A stretch of DNA of 64,000 bases, from the NCBI RefSeq assembly GCF_003129465.1, contig NZ_QFFF01000001.1, positions 1,411,501-1,475,500 of the forward strand. Reading direction: 5' to 3'. A model generated the notes under the pieces. It made no database searches, had not been told where the DNA came from, and saw nothing but the letters and a program-made list of their open reading frames with translations. The translations under genes and the position numbers were made by a program. The stretch comes from Sphingosinicella humi (lineage in GTDB: Bacteria; Pseudomonadota; Alphaproteobacteria; Sphingomonadales; Sphingomonadaceae). This document shows positions 17,039 through 25,917 of this stretch, piece by piece; position 1 is the stretch's first letter, and the number at the start of each line of letters is the position of its first letter.

Positions 17039-18190
17039 ATGCGTCCTCTCTCTCTTGCCGCCACCGCCCTGCTGCTCGTTGCCTGCAACCCGACGGAAGG
17101 CGTTGCCACCGGCAACCAGGCCGCTCCCGCGGATGGCGAGCCGGGCCGTCCCTTCCAGGTCCAGGAGATCGCTCAGTTCAACGAGCCCTGGGCGATGACC
17201 TTCATTCCCGGCACCGGCCAGGCGTTGATCACGCAAAAGTCGGGTGAGCTCATGCTGTGGACGCCTGGCGGGGCGGTTACCGAGGTGCAGGGCGTGCCCG
17301 CCGTCGACCATGGCGGCCAGGGCGGCCTCGGCGACGTCATCCTCCATCCCGATTTTGCCAATAACGGCGTCATCTATCTGAGCTGGGCGGAGGCCGGCGA
17401 AGGCGACACGCGCGGCGGGGCCGTGGGCCGGGGGCGGCTGGTGCTCGAGGGCGGGGCTCCCCGCATCGAGGGCATGCAGGTGATCTGGCGCCAGGACCCC
17501 AAGGTGACCGGCCGCGGCCATTATGCCCACCGCCTCGTCTTCTCGCCCGACGGCTATCTCTTCATCTCGAGCGGCGAGCGCCAGAAATTCGATCCGGCGC
17601 AGGACATGAAGATGAACCTCGGCAAGATCATCCGCCTGACCGACACGGGCACGGTGCCGAGCGACAATCCCTTCCACGACCAGGGCGGCGTCACGTCGCA
17701 AATCTGGAGCCTCGGCCACCGCAACCCGCTCGGCCTCGCCTTCGATGCCGAAGGACGGCTGTGGGAGCATGAGATGGGTCCGAAGGGCGGCGACGAGTTC
17801 AACCTCATCGAGAAGGGCCAGAATTACGGCTACCCAATCGTCTCCGACGGCGATCATTATGACGGGCGCGACATACCGGCTCACGCGACCCGGCCCGAAT
17901 TCACCAAGCCGAAGATCGTCTGGACGCCCGTCGTCTCGCCCGCGGGCCTCATCATCTACTCGGGTGCGATGTTCCCCGAATGGCGCGGCGACGCGCTGAT
18001 GGGCGGGCTGTCCGGGAAGGCGCTGCTCCGCATCGATCTCGACGGAACCACCGCCAAAGTCGCGGACCATTGGGACATGGGCCAGCGCATCCGCGAGGTG
18101 GAGCAGGGGCCGGACGGCTCGATCTACCTGCTGGAAGACGAGCGTGAAGGCTCGGGCGGCCGGCTGCTGAGGCTGACCCCGGCGACCTAG
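17039..18190 (+). CDS. PQQ-dependent aldose sugar dehydrogenase, lipoprotein
   Basis: The 383-residue protein is a six-bladed beta-propeller quinoprotein like E. coli YliI: NEPWAMTFIP, GGQGGLGDVILHPDF, HRLVFSPDGYLFISSGER, GHRNPLGLAFD and GPKGGDEFNLI. It oxidises aldoses in the periplasm with PQQ as cofactor. A lipobox LVAC (Cys 16) indicates lipidation. No PQQ biosynthesis gene is in the window. Its last four bases overlap the convergent trmB stop. Confidence 0.9.
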   Translation: MRPLSLAATALLLVACNPTEGVATGNQAAPADGEPGRPFQVQEIAQFNEPWAMTFIPGTGQALITQKSGELMLWTPGGAVTEVQGVPAVDHGGQGGLGDVILHPDFANNGVIYLSWAEAGEGDTRGGAVGRGRLVLEGGAPRIEGMQVIWRQDPKVTGRGHYAHRLVFSPDGYLFISSGERQKFDPAQDMKMNLGKIIRLTDTGTVPSDNPFHDQGGVTSQIWSLGHRNPLGLAFDAEGRLWEHEMGPKGGDEFNLIEKGQNYGYPIVSDGDHYDGRDIPAHATRPEFTKPKIVWTPVVSPAGLIIYSGAMFPEWRGDALMGGLSGKALLRIDLDGTTAKVADHWDMGQRIREVEQGPDGSIYLLEDEREGSGGRLLRLTPAT

Positions 18191-18879
18191 GCCCGGCGAT
18201 AGCGGAAATACCAGACTTCGTGGCCCTTGCGGCGGGCCTTGGCCTCGTAGCGGGTCTCCGGCCAGCCGCCGGGACGGGTGAGGAAGTCCTTGGCGCTCTC
18301 CGCCAGCCACTCGAAGTCGCGGCGCTGGTTCATGATCATCATCGACCAGCGGCAATAGGTCGGGTCGTCCGTGCCGAGCCGGAACTCGCCGCCGGGCTGT
18401 AGCTTGGCGGCGATGAGGTCGAGCGGGCCATGATTGACCATGCGGCGCTTGGCATGGCGCGCCTTCGGCCAGGGATCGGGATGCAGCAGATACACGAAGC
18501 GCAGGCTCGCGTCCGGTAGCCGCTCCAGCACATTGAGCGCGTCGCCCATGTGAAGCCGGACATTCGGCAGGTGCTTGTCGCGGATATGGACGAGCGCGCC
18601 GACGACGCCGTTCAGGAAAGGCTCGCAGCCGATGAAGCCGTGGTCCGGCAGCAGATCGGCGCGATAGGCGAGATGCTCGCCGGAGCCGAAGCCGATCTCG
18701 AAGTGAAGCGGGCGCTCGTCGCCGAACAGGCGGGTCCAATCGACCGGCCCCTCCTCGGGAACGCTGACGGCCGGCAGCAACTCCTCGACCAGCGCCGCCT
18801 GCCCCTGGCGGAGCTTATGGCCCGAACGGCGCCCGTAAAGGCGTCGGATGGTGGTCGGATCGGATTTCGCGGTCGTCAT
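18187..18879 (-). CDS. trmB: tRNA (guanine-N7)-methyltransferase
   Basis: The 230-residue TrmB makes m7G46 in tRNA. It has the SAM site LHFEIGFGSGEHLA, the GCEPFLNG loop and the signature YLLHPDPWPKARHAKRRM, followed by GTDDPTY and ETRYEAKARRKGHEVWYFRY. Length is standard. It converges on the sugar dehydrogenase gene. Confidence 0.97.
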   Translation of the reverse strand: MTTAKSDPTTIRRLYGRRSGHKLRQGQAALVEELLPAVSVPEEGPVDWTRLFGDERPLHFEIGFGSGEHLAYRADLLPDHGFIGCEPFLNGVVGALVHIRDKHLPNVRLHMGDALNVLERLPDASLRFVYLLHPDPWPKARHAKRRMVNHGPLDLIAAKLQPGGEFRLGTDDPTYCRWSMMIMNQRRDFEWLAESAKDFLTRPGGWPETRYEAKARRKGHEVWYFRYRRA

Positions 18880-19018
18880 GCGCCGGCCCTATCGCCGCAT
18901 TTGCCGCTGCCGCCAAGCATCCTTGCGAAACGACCCTGGTTTCGTCACCCTTGGGCAATCATATGCCCGCGGGGGGGCTCCCGCACCTCCCATCCATCCC
19001 CTAGCAAAGGAGGAAATC

Positions 19019-20257
19019 ATCTCCGATTTCATCGGATACACCGTTACCGACCAGCCCTGGCTGCAGACGCTGCTTTTCCTGGCCATACTCGTCCTCGTCG
19101 CCATGCTGGGAAACTGGATCGCCAAGCAGGTCGTCCTCAAGATCTTCGGCCGTTTGCTGACCCTGACCCCGCATGAGGGCGAGCAGGGGGCGCTCACGCG
19201 AATCGCGCGGCGCTTGTCCAACCTCGTCCCGGCCCTCATCATTCAGGCCGGCATCGTGGCGGTGCCGAACCTGCCGAGCGCCCTCATCAGCCTTGTCCAG
19301 GCGGTCGCCACCGGCTTCATGATCCTGACGGTGGCGATGGCGATCAGCGCCGCGCTCGATTTCGCCAACGAAGTCTATAACCGCAGGCCTGATGCGGGCA
19401 GCCGGCCGATCAAGGGCTATCTGCAGGTCGGCAAGATCATCGTCTATTTCGCCAGCGCGATCCTCATCATCGCCGCGCTGATCGACAAATCCCCGCTGCT
19501 CCTCCTCTCCGGCCTCGGCGCGATGGCGGCGGTGCTGATGCTGGTGTTCAAGGACACGATCCTCTCGCTCGTCGCCTCGGTCCAGCTGAGTTCGAACGAC
19601 ATGCTTCGCGTAGGCGACTGGATCGAGATGCCGCAGCTCGGCGCCGACGGCGACGTCGTCGATATCGCGCTCCACACGGTCAAGGTTCAGAACTGGGACA
19701 AGACGATCACGACCATCCCGACGCACCGCCTGATCAGCGAGTCCTTCCGGAACTGGCGAGGCATGTACGAAGCAGGCGGACGGCGGATCAAGCGATCCTT
19801 GACGATCGACCAGAACAGCATCCGCTTCCTCGAGCCCAGCGAAGTGGAAAGGCTGCGGCGCTTCTCGCTCCTCTCCGACTATCTGGCCGGCAAGGAGACG
19901 GAGCTCGCCGAATGGAACCAGGCCCGGCCGGAGCGGACCAGGGACGCGGTGAACGCCCGCCGCATCACCAATATCGGCACTTTCCGTGCCTATGTGAGCG
20001 CCTATCTGAAGGCCCGCGGAGACCTCTCCGACAAGCTGTTCTTGCTGGTGCGCCAGCTCGCGCCTTCGGAGACCGGTCTGCCGCTCGAAATCTACGCCTT
20101 CACGGCCAGCACGGCCTGGGCGGATCATGAGGGGACGCAGGCCGACATCTTCGACCATTTGATCGCCATCCTGCCCGAATTCGGGCTGCGGCTGTTCCAG
20201 CAGCCGACGGGCTTGGATTTCGCCGCCGGCCTTGGACAGGTGCGACGAGCGGCCTAG
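19019..20257 (+). CDS. MscS-family mechanosensitive channel with no canonical start codon
   Basis: The product has about four hydrophobic helices, then the pore-lining helix and beta domain (GLGAMAAVLMLVFKDTILSLVASVQL, MLRVGDWIEM, GDVVDIALHTVKVQNWD, IPTHRLISESFRNW), as in YbdG/MscM-type channels. It would open under membrane tension. No ATG, GTG or TTG lies at the right place. The only SD (AAAGGAGG, ending 19013) is 5 bases before an in-frame ATC at 19019. Upstream ATGs (18848, 18878) give non-protein-like residues and lack an SD; the next ATG (19102) would cut into the first helix. I therefore propose ATC. Confidence 0.82.
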   Translation: MSDFIGYTVTDQPWLQTLLFLAILVLVAMLGNWIAKQVVLKIFGRLLTLTPHEGEQGALTRIARRLSNLVPALIIQAGIVAVPNLPSALISLVQAVATGFMILTVAMAISAALDFANEVYNRRPDAGSRPIKGYLQVGKIIVYFASAILIIAALIDKSPLLLLSGLGAMAAVLMLVFKDTILSLVASVQLSSNDMLRVGDWIEMPQLGADGDVVDIALHTVKVQNWDKTITTIPTHRLISESFRNWRGMYEAGGRRIKRSLTIDQNSIRFLEPSEVERLRRFSLLSDYLAGKETELAEWNQARPERTRDAVNARRITNIGTFRAYVSAYLKARGDLSDKLFLLVRQLAPSETGLPLEIYAFTASTAWADHEGTQADIFDHLIAILPEFGLRLFQQPTGLDFAAGLGQVRRAA

Positions 20258-20292
20258 CCTTTCGAGTCGCCCGGCGGGCGCCGCTCCGCGGC

Positions 20293-20805
20293 TCAGCTCT
20301 GTTCCGAGCCGTCGCTGCCGCCCGGCGGTGGGGGCGCGGCGATCCGCTCGATGCCCGCCCTCACTCTCGTCGCCCGGCGGATTGCGTTTCGGACCCGGGG
20401 ATAGGTGCCGCAGCGGCAGATGTTGGTGATGGCGGCGTCGATCTCCGCGTCGGTCGGATTGGGATTCTTCTCGATCAGCGCGGCGGCGGCCATGATCATT
20501 CCGGGCTGGCAGAAGCCGCATTGCGGCACCGAATCGGCCACCCAGGCCTGCTGCACCGGATGCGACCGGTCTCGCGACAGCGCCTCGATGGTCGTCACGA
20601 AGCTGCCTTCGACGGCCGCGATGGTGACGGTGCAGCTGCGTACCGCCTCGCCGTCGATATGCACCGTGCACGCGCCGCAATCGCCGGTGCCGCAGCCATA
20701 TTTGGTGCCGGTAAGGTTGGAGGCGTCCCGCAGCGCCCAGAGCAGGGGCGTCTCCGGATCCATCCGATAATGGACGGGCTGGCCGTTCACGGTGAAGCGG
20801 GTCAT
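20293..20805 (-). CDS. 2Fe-2S subunit of a molybdenum hydroxylase, orphan
   Basis: The 170-residue protein is the small subunit type of the xanthine-oxidase family (IorA/CoxS). It has a plant-type ferredoxin domain with CGTGDCGACTVHIDGE...C, then a helical domain with CGFCQPGM and CRCGTY for the second 2Fe-2S cluster. It would pass electrons from a molybdopterin large subunit, but none is adjacent. The C-terminal 20 residues are a Pro/Gly/Ser tail. Neighbours are mscS (convergent) and rpsU (divergent). Confidence 0.92.
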   Translation of the reverse strand: MTRFTVNGQPVHYRMDPETPLLWALRDASNLTGTKYGCGTGDCGACTVHIDGEAVRSCTVTIAAVEGSFVTTIEALSRDRSHPVQQAWVADSVPQCGFCQPGMIMAAAALIEKNPNPTDAEIDAAITNICRCGTYPRVRNAIRRATRVRAGIERIAAPPPPGGSDGSEQS

Positions 20806-21019
20806 GGTCCCGGCTTTAGGTCTCGCCGGCCGATCGGGGAAGGGGCAGGAGCGAGCATTGCCGCTTGAAATGAGCCTCGGCCGCTGGTATCGGGCCGCTC
20901 ACGACGGCGCGGAAGAATGTTTCGCGACGACCCTGTTCTATCGCTTCTATCGGGTTTGTGTCAGGCGGTTCCTATCGATCGCCGCACGGCCTTTTGAAAT
21001 CGGAGAGTGACGACCGCTT

Positions 21020-21226
21020 ATGCAAATCATCGTTCGCGACAACAATGTCGACCAGGCGCTGCGAGCGCTCAAGAAGAAGCTCCAGCGCGAAGGCGTCTAC
21101 CGCGAGATGAAGCTGCGCCGTCACTATGAGAAGCCGTCCGAGAAGCGCGCCCGCGAGCGCGCCGCCGCCGTCCGCCGCGCCCGTAAGCTGGAGCGCAAGC
21201 GGCTGGAGCGCGACGGCGTCCGCTAA
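21020..21226 (+). CDS. rpsU: 30S ribosomal protein S21
   Basis: The 68-residue basic protein matches S21: [52 protein letters not shown]21 helps the 30S subunit pair with mRNA leaders. It has its own terminator 37 bases downstream. Confidence 0.97.
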   Translation: MQIIVRDNNVDQALRALKKKLQREGVYREMKLRRHYEKPSEKRARERAAAVRRARKLERKRLERDGVR

Positions 21227-21262
21227 GGGCATTTTCGGCGGGACAGGCTTGCTTCCGCATGC

Positions 21263-21292
21263 AGGGCGGCGATAGAGCATCGTCGCCCTTTC
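21263..21292 (+). terminator. Rho-independent terminator of rpsU
   Basis: An 11-bp stem (21263-21273 with 21279-21289, one G-T pair) with loop AGAGC is followed by TTTCC. Confidence 0.75.
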
Positions 21293-21311
21293 CATTGTTC
21301 GGGATACGCCC

Positions 21312-21812
21312 ATGTCCGTCACCGCGGTTCCCATTCGCCCGATCAAGAAGGGCTCCGTCACCAAATTATGGATCGGTCTGGCGGCACTTAGCCTCGCCGC
21401 CGGTGCGCTGGCCTGGGCGGGAACCGCCGGCCAGCATTATGTCACCACCGAATCGGGCCTGCAGTTCCGAGTCGTGAGCGAAGGCGAAGGGCCGCACCCG
21501 GCGCCCACCGACATTGTCCTCATCGACTATACGGGGACGCTCGAGGACGGCACGGTGTTCGACACCAGCGAGGGCCGGCAACCCGTCCCGCTGCCCGTGA
21601 TGGGCTCGATCCCCGGCTTCGCCGAGGGCCTGCAGATGATGCGCAAGGGCGGGACCTACCGCCTGCGCATCCCGTCCGAGCTGGCCTATGGCGCCACAGG
21701 TGCCGGGGATGCCATTCCGCCTGACGCCGATCTCCAGTTCGAAGTGACGCTGATCGACTTCGTTCCGGCCTCGGCGCTGCAAGGCATGGGAATACCCCCG
21801 CCCGGCATGTGA
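21312..21812 (+). CDS. FKBP-type peptidyl-prolyl isomerase, membrane-anchored
   Basis: The 166-residue protein has one hydrophobic segment (about 19-37) that anchors it or acts as signal, then a complete FKBP domain: YTTESGLQFRV-type start, IDYTGTLEDGTVFDTS, IPGFAEGLQMMRKGGTYRLRIP, AYGATGAGDAIPPDADLQFEVTLIDF. It should isomerise prolyl bonds of envelope proteins in the periplasm. The C-terminus is a short Pro/Gly tail. Confidence 0.92.
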   Translation: MSVTAVPIRPIKKGSVTKLWIGLAALSLAAGALAWAGTAGQHYVTTESGLQFRVVSEGEGPHPAPTDIVLIDYTGTLEDGTVFDTSEGRQPVPLPVMGSIPGFAEGLQMMRKGGTYRLRIPSELAYGATGAGDAIPPDADLQFEVTLIDFVPASALQGMGIPPPGM

Positions 21813-21834
21813 GGCTGCCGGGACAGGATTCTTT

Positions 21835-21918
21835 CGTCATTGCGAGGAGCGAAGCGACGAAGCAATCCAGCCCCGCTCTGCCGCCTCACTGGATTGCTTC
21901 GCTTCGCTCGCAATGACG
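21835..21918. repeat. Intergenic palindrome (CGTCATTGCGAGGAGCGAAGC type)
   Basis: The left arm CGTCATTGCGAGGAGCGAAG and right arm CTTCGCTCGCAATGACG are inverted copies, with an inner GAAGCAATCCAG/CTGGATTGCTTC pair. It lies between two convergent genes and may serve as a bidirectional terminator. Confidence 0.8.
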
Positions 21919-21929
21919 GCCGACACTGC

Positions 21930-23000
21930 CTAGGGTTCCGGCGTTCGTGCGCCGTGCTCCTCTTCCGATCTTTGCTGCAGGGCCGCCTTGGCCATGGCCA
22001 GGATCGGGTCGGCGAGGGCCAGGCCGAGGATGCCGAACATGGCGCCGAACAGCAGCTGGGCGCCGAGCACCAGCGCCGGCGCCAGGTCGACCGTCTTCTT
22101 GGCGACGTAAGGCACGATCAGATAGCCGTCGACGATCTGGACCACGGCGTAGACCATTACCGCCCACAAGCCCGTGTCGACGCCGGCGCTGAAGCCGACG
22201 AGGATGATGAGCACGCCCGAGATGATGGCGCCGATATTGGGAAGGAAGGCCAGGATGCCGGTGAGGAGGCCGAGCAGCAGCGCCATCGGCACTCCGCCCG
22301 CCCATAGCAGCACCCAGGTTCCGACCCCTTCCACGGCCATGCCGAGCAGCCGGCCCGCCATCAGGCGGCGCAGGGTGAAGGCCATGCGCTCGATCATGCG
22401 GTAAAAGCCGTCTCGGCTGCGCATCGGCAGCATCCAGCCGACGCCGCGCTCGTAGAGGCGCGGCTCGACGGCGATGAACACGCCGATGACCATGATCAGG
22501 AACAGGCTGGTCGCCGCGCCGATGACGTTCGTGACGGCGTAGGTGAGGCGCCCCAGCGAGCCCATCACCTGCTCGAATATCTGTTCGATCCTGATGTCGC
22601 CGGGAACGAAGCCGAAGCTCGCTGCCCATTCGAGCGCGCGGTTGGCTTGGCGGGTGATGACCTCCTGGAAATTGCCCGCTTGCTGCGCGATCTGCATGCC
22701 CGCGAGCGCGATCGTTCCGACCAGGAACGCAATGGCGAGCAGGGTGATGATGGTGAGGCGCCAGCCGCGCCCGATCGGCAGCACACGGCCCAGAAGGCGC
22801 GTTCCGCCATCGAGAATCGAGGCGAAGACGAGGCCGCCGAGGATCAGCAGCAGCGGCTGCGACAGGAAAGCGACCGCGAAGATGAGCAGCCCAAGCCCGA
22901 GCCAGACGCTCGCCCGCTTCAGTTCCTGACGGATCAGCGGGTCGCGAAACTCCGTCGGGCCCGGCTCCTCGACATCGCGGCGGCCGGGCGCATCGCTCAT
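21930..23000 (-). CDS. AI-2E/PerM-family membrane transporter
   Basis: The 356-residue protein has about eight membrane segments in the PerM/YdiK arrangement. An N-terminal pair is followed by a soluble segment around residues 105-150 and a cluster of helices containing the family motif LTGILAFLPNIGAIISG. Family members export diverse small molecules or ions; the substrate here cannot be read from sequence. It overlaps the lepB stop by ATGA and ends the pyrE-pdxJ-acpS-lepB run. Confidence 0.88.
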   Translation of the reverse strand: MSDAPGRRDVEEPGPTEFRDPLIRQELKRASVWLGLGLLIFAVAFLSQPLLLILGGLVFASILDGGTRLLGRVLPIGRGWRLTIITLLAIAFLVGTIALAGMQIAQQAGNFQEVITRQANRALEWAASFGFVPGDIRIEQIFEQVMGSLGRLTYAVTNVIGAATSLFLIMVIGVFIAVEPRLYERGVGWMLPMRSRDGFYRMIERMAFTLRRLMAGRLLGMAVEGVGTWVLLWAGGVPMALLLGLLTGILAFLPNIGAIISGVLIILVGFSAGVDTGLWAVMVYAVVQIVDGYLIVPYVAKKTVDLAPALVLGAQLLFGAMFGILGLALADPILAMAKAALQQRSEEEHGARTPEP

Positions 23001-23887
23001 TGCGCGGGCGCGGCCGCGTCCGGATGGAGCGAGTCGCCGGCGCGGCCGCCGCGCAGCGCCGTGAACCAGCTGATCGGGTTCAGATATTCCGACGATCCAT
23101 CGAGCGAGAAGGTGATGAACTCGGCCCGCCCGCCGATATTCTCATAGGGCACGGGGCCGCCCAGGCCCTGCCGATCCGCGCTCACCCGGCTGTCGGCCGA
23201 CTTGTCGCGATTGTCGCCCATCAGGAACACATGCTCCTCGAGGATTCGGATCCGCGGGAAATCGTCGACCTCCGAATAGCCCATGTCGATGGTGTCGTAG
23301 GAAACGCCGTTGGGCAGCGTCTCGCGATAGAGCGGCAGGCGGCAGTAACGCTGGCCATCCGGACCGGTCACGCGATGCTCGCCGAATTCATCGGGATAGC
23401 AGGGGATGTTCTCGTCGATCGGGATCATCGCCGGCGGCAACTCCACGCGCTTCACCGGCACGCCGTTGATGATGAGGTGGCCGTCGATCATCTCGATCGT
23501 GTCGCCGGGAAGGCCGACGACGCGCTTGATATAGTCGGAGGTCTGGCCCGGCGGCGTGACGATGACGATGTCGCCGCGCTCCGGGAGCGAGCCGAACAGC
23601 CGCCCGTCGCTCGGCGGAAGGATGTGGAAGCTGGGCGACACCCAGGACCAGCCATAGGGAAATTTGCTCACCACCAGCCGATCGCCCTTCAAGAGCGTCG
23701 GCATCATCGATTCCGAGGGGATATAGAAGGGCTTGGCGATGAAGCTGTGGAAGGCGAGCACGGCCAGGATCAGCCAGAAGATCGCCTTGATCTCCCCCCA
23801 CCAGTCGGTGCCGCCCTTCTTCTTGGCGGCTTCCTCGGTTTCTGAAGCGCTATCGGTCATCGCGACGGCGGGATCGCTCTCGCTCAC
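22997..23887 (-). CDS. lepB: Signal peptidase I
   Basis: The 296-residue protease removes signal peptides at the outer face of the inner membrane. The single N-terminal membrane segment (about 33-50) is followed by the catalytic serine 60 in PSESMMPTL and lysine 121 in [13 protein letters not shown], then the [12 protein letters not shown] box. Length and motifs are complete. It overlaps acpS upstream and perM downstream by 4 bases each. Confidence 0.97.
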   Translation of the reverse strand: MSESDPAVAMTDSASETEEAAKKKGGTDWWGEIKAIFWLILAVLAFHSFIAKPFYIPSESMMPTLLKGDRLVVSKFPYGWSWVSPSFHILPPSDGRLFGSLPERGDIVIVTPPGQTSDYIKRVVGLPGDTIEMIDGHLIINGVPVKRVELPPAMIPIDENIPCYPDEFGEHRVTGPDGQRYCRLPLYRETLPNGVSYDTIDMGYSEVDDFPRIRILEEHVFLMGDNRDKSADSRVSADRQGLGGPVPYENIGGRAEFITFSLDGSSEYLNPISWFTALRGGRAGDSLHPDAAAPAQ

Positions 23888-24300
23888 CCTTGGGCTCCTT
23901 CTAGGGGGCTGGCGGTAATGATGACGAAAGCCTGGGCGAAGGGATGATCGTCGGTCATCGTCAAATGAATGGAAATGGCGTGGCCTTCCGGGGTCATGGC
24001 GTCAAGTCTCTGCTTCGCTCCGCCGGTCAGCGCAAGCGTCGGCTGGCCCGACGCTTTATTGACGACGCCTATATCTTTCATGAACACGCCGCGCTTGAAG
24101 CCGGTGCCGACCGCCTTGGAAAAGGCCTCCTTGGCGGCGAAACGCTTGGCATAGGTGCCGGCGCGGGTGTGCGGGCGGCTCGCCGCCTTGGCTCGTTCCA
24201 CGTCGGTGAAGACGCGCCGCTCGAACTTTTCGCCCCAGCGGTCGAGCGATTTCTGGATCCGCTCGATATTGCAGAGGTCGGAGCCGATGCCGATGATCAT
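23884..24300 (-). CDS. acpS: Holo-[acyl-carrier-protein] synthase
   Basis: The 138-residue enzyme transfers phosphopantetheine from CoA to acyl carrier protein. The family motifs are present: [13 protein letters not shown] with the metal-binding Asp, and [15 protein letters not shown]. It is coupled to lepB by an ATGA overlap. An intergenic palindrome separates it from pdxJ. Confidence 0.97.
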   Translation of the reverse strand: MIIGIGSDLCNIERIQKSLDRWGEKFERRVFTDVERAKAASRPHTRAGTYAKRFAAKEAFSKAVGTGFKRGVFMKDIGVVNKASGQPTLALTGGAKQRLDAMTPEGHAISIHLTMTDDHPFAQAFVIITASPLEGAQG

Positions 24301-24316
24301 GACGGCCCCAACAGGC

Positions 24317-24405
24317 CGTCACTCCGGCGAAGGTCGGGGTCTCGTGGAGACCCGCGGTGACTTCTTGTCCTGAGATCCCGGCCTGCGCCGGGATAACGAG
24401 TGACG
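24317..24405. repeat. Intergenic palindromic repeat between pdxJ and acpS
   Basis: The ends CGTCACTCCGGCGAAGG and CCGGCCTGCGCCGGGATAACGAGTGACG are imperfect inverted copies. An inner GGGTCTCGTGGAGACCC hairpin lies between them. It is the same general type as the element between infB and rbfA. Confidence 0.7.
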
Positions 24406-24406
24406 C

Positions 24407-25153
24407 TCATCCCCGTGCCTCATCCATTAGCGCGCGCATTCTCGTGACGCTCGCTTCAAAACCGGTGAAGATCGCCTCGCCGACCAGGAAATGGCCGATG
24501 TTGAGCTCGGCGAGCTGCGGGATGGCGGCGACGGGCGCGACATTGTCGAAGGTGAGGCCATGGCCGGCATGCGGCTCGATGCCGTTCTTCCGGGCGAGCG
24601 CGGCCGCGTCGGCGAGTCGGCGAAGCTCGGCCGTCCGCGCCTCGCCCTCCAGATGGGCGTAGAGGCCGGTGTGAAATTCGACGACCGGCGCGCCGAGATG
24701 GATCGCGGCCTCGATCTGACGGGGCTCCGGCTCGATGAACAGGCTGACGCGGATGCTCGCCTCGTTGAGGCGGGCGACGAACGGCGCGAGTTGGTCGTGC
24801 TGACCGGCGGCGTCGAGGCCGCCCTCGGTGGTCCGCTCCTCGCGCTTCTCGGGGACGATGCAGGCGGCGTGCGGACGGTGGCGGAGCGCAATCTCCAGCA
24901 TTTCCTCGGTTGCCGCCATCTCGAGATTGAGCGGTATGGTGAGGCGCTCCATCAGCCGGTGGATGTCGTCGTCGGTGATGTGCCGGCGGTCCTCGCGAAG
25001 ATGGGCGGTGATGCCGTCAGCGCCCGCATCGGCCGCGGCGAACGCGGCACGCACCGGATCGGGATGGTCGCCGCCGCGCGCGTTCCTTATCGTCGCGACA
25101 TGATCGACATTGACGCCAAGGCGGAGTCCGTCCTGAGCGCCTCGGAGGATCAC
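24407..25153 (-). CDS. pdxJ: Pyridoxine 5'-phosphate synthase
   Basis: PdxJ condenses 1-deoxy-D-xylulose 5-phosphate with 3-amino-2-oxopropyl phosphate to form vitamin B6 phosphate. The 248-residue TIM barrel shows [29 protein letters not shown], the Glu-rich EMAATEEML and [11 protein letters not shown] and [12 protein letters not shown]. It overlaps pyrE by 4 bases. Confidence 0.97.
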   Translation of the reverse strand: MILRGAQDGLRLGVNVDHVATIRNARGGDHPDPVRAAFAAADAGADGITAHLREDRRHITDDDIHRLMERLTIPLNLEMAATEEMLEIALRHRPHAACIVPEKREERTTEGGLDAAGQHDQLAPFVARLNEASIRVSLFIEPEPRQIEAAIHLGAPVVEFHTGLYAHLEGEARTAELRRLADAAALARKNGIEPHAGHGLTFDNVAPVAAIPQLAELNIGHFLVGEAIFTGFEASVTRMRALMDEARG

Positions 25154-25740
25154 GCCGCCTTCCGGCTCCCCGGCTTCTCGGCCGGAAGGGCGGCGAGGTC
25201 CTGCGGGAGGGCGTCGGCCGGATAGGTCGGCACGGTGATGCTGACCAGCGGGAAGAAGGGGACGCCCAGATCGGCCTCGCCGCTGGAGCGGTCGACCAGC
25301 GCCGCGGCCGCGATGACTTCGCCGCCCGCTTCCTCTACGGCCTTGATCGCCTCGCGCGAGGAGAGGCCGGTGGTGACCACATCTTCCATCAGCAGCACCT
25401 TCTGCCCCGGCTTCAGGCGAAAGCCGCGGCGAAGCTCGAAGGTGCCGGTGGGCCGCTCGACGAAGATCGCCTCGACCCCTAGAGCACGGCCCATCTCATG
25501 GCCGGCGATGACGCCGCCCATGGCCGGGGACACGACAATCTCGATCTGGCTGCGGATGTCGCGCGGCATCGACGCGGCCAGCGCGGAGGCCAGCCGCGCG
25601 GCCCGCATCGGGTCCGCCAGCACGCGCGCGCATTGCAGGTAGCGCGGGCTGTGGAGGCCGGAGGACAATATGAAATGCCCCTCCAGCAGCGCGTCCGCGG
25701 CCCGGAATTCCGCCAAAATCTCTTCTTCACTCATACCCAA
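25150..25740 (-). CDS. pyrE: Orotate phosphoribosyltransferase
   Basis: PyrE forms OMP from orotate and PRPP in pyrimidine synthesis. The 196-residue protein has [17 protein letters not shown], the [14 protein letters not shown] motif and the PRPP-binding [17 protein letters not shown]. The start is either ATG 25740 or ATG 25734. It heads a five-gene minus-strand run and is divergent from the cytochrome oxidase operon. Confidence 0.96.
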   Translation of the reverse strand: MGMSEEEILAEFRAADALLEGHFILSSGLHSPRYLQCARVLADPMRAARLASALAASMPRDIRSQIEIVVSPAMGGVIAGHEMGRALGVEAIFVERPTGTFELRRGFRLKPGQKVLLMEDVVTTGLSSREAIKAVEEAGGEVIAAAALVDRSSGEADLGVPFFPLVSITVPTYPADALPQDLAALPAEKPGSRKAA

Positions 25741-25820
25741 ATACCCGCTCGCTCCTTGCCCGAGGGCAGATAGGCCGGTGTGCCTTCCTCATCAAGCTTT
25801 AGCCAAAAAGTTTCACGGAC

Positions 25821-25848
25821 TTGAGGCGCGCATTTCCGCTGCTATAAG
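25821..25848 (+). promoter_or_regulatory. Sigma-70-like promoter of the cytochrome oxidase operon
   Basis: TTGAGG (25821-25826) and TATAAG (25843-25848) are separated by 16 bases. They lie about 70 bases before ctaC. Confidence 0.55.
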
Positions 25849-25917
25849 GCCGCCAACCTTTACCGTCCGCGACCGAATCCATGCCCGCTCCTTTTGGTCC
25901 GGGCCCAAGGGGTTTAG

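Noticed and set aside
18848-19018. ATG starts at 18848 or 18878 for the mscS gene
   Set aside because: They lie in or over the trmB start, have no SD, and add Arg/Cys/Pro residues unlike any channel N-terminus.
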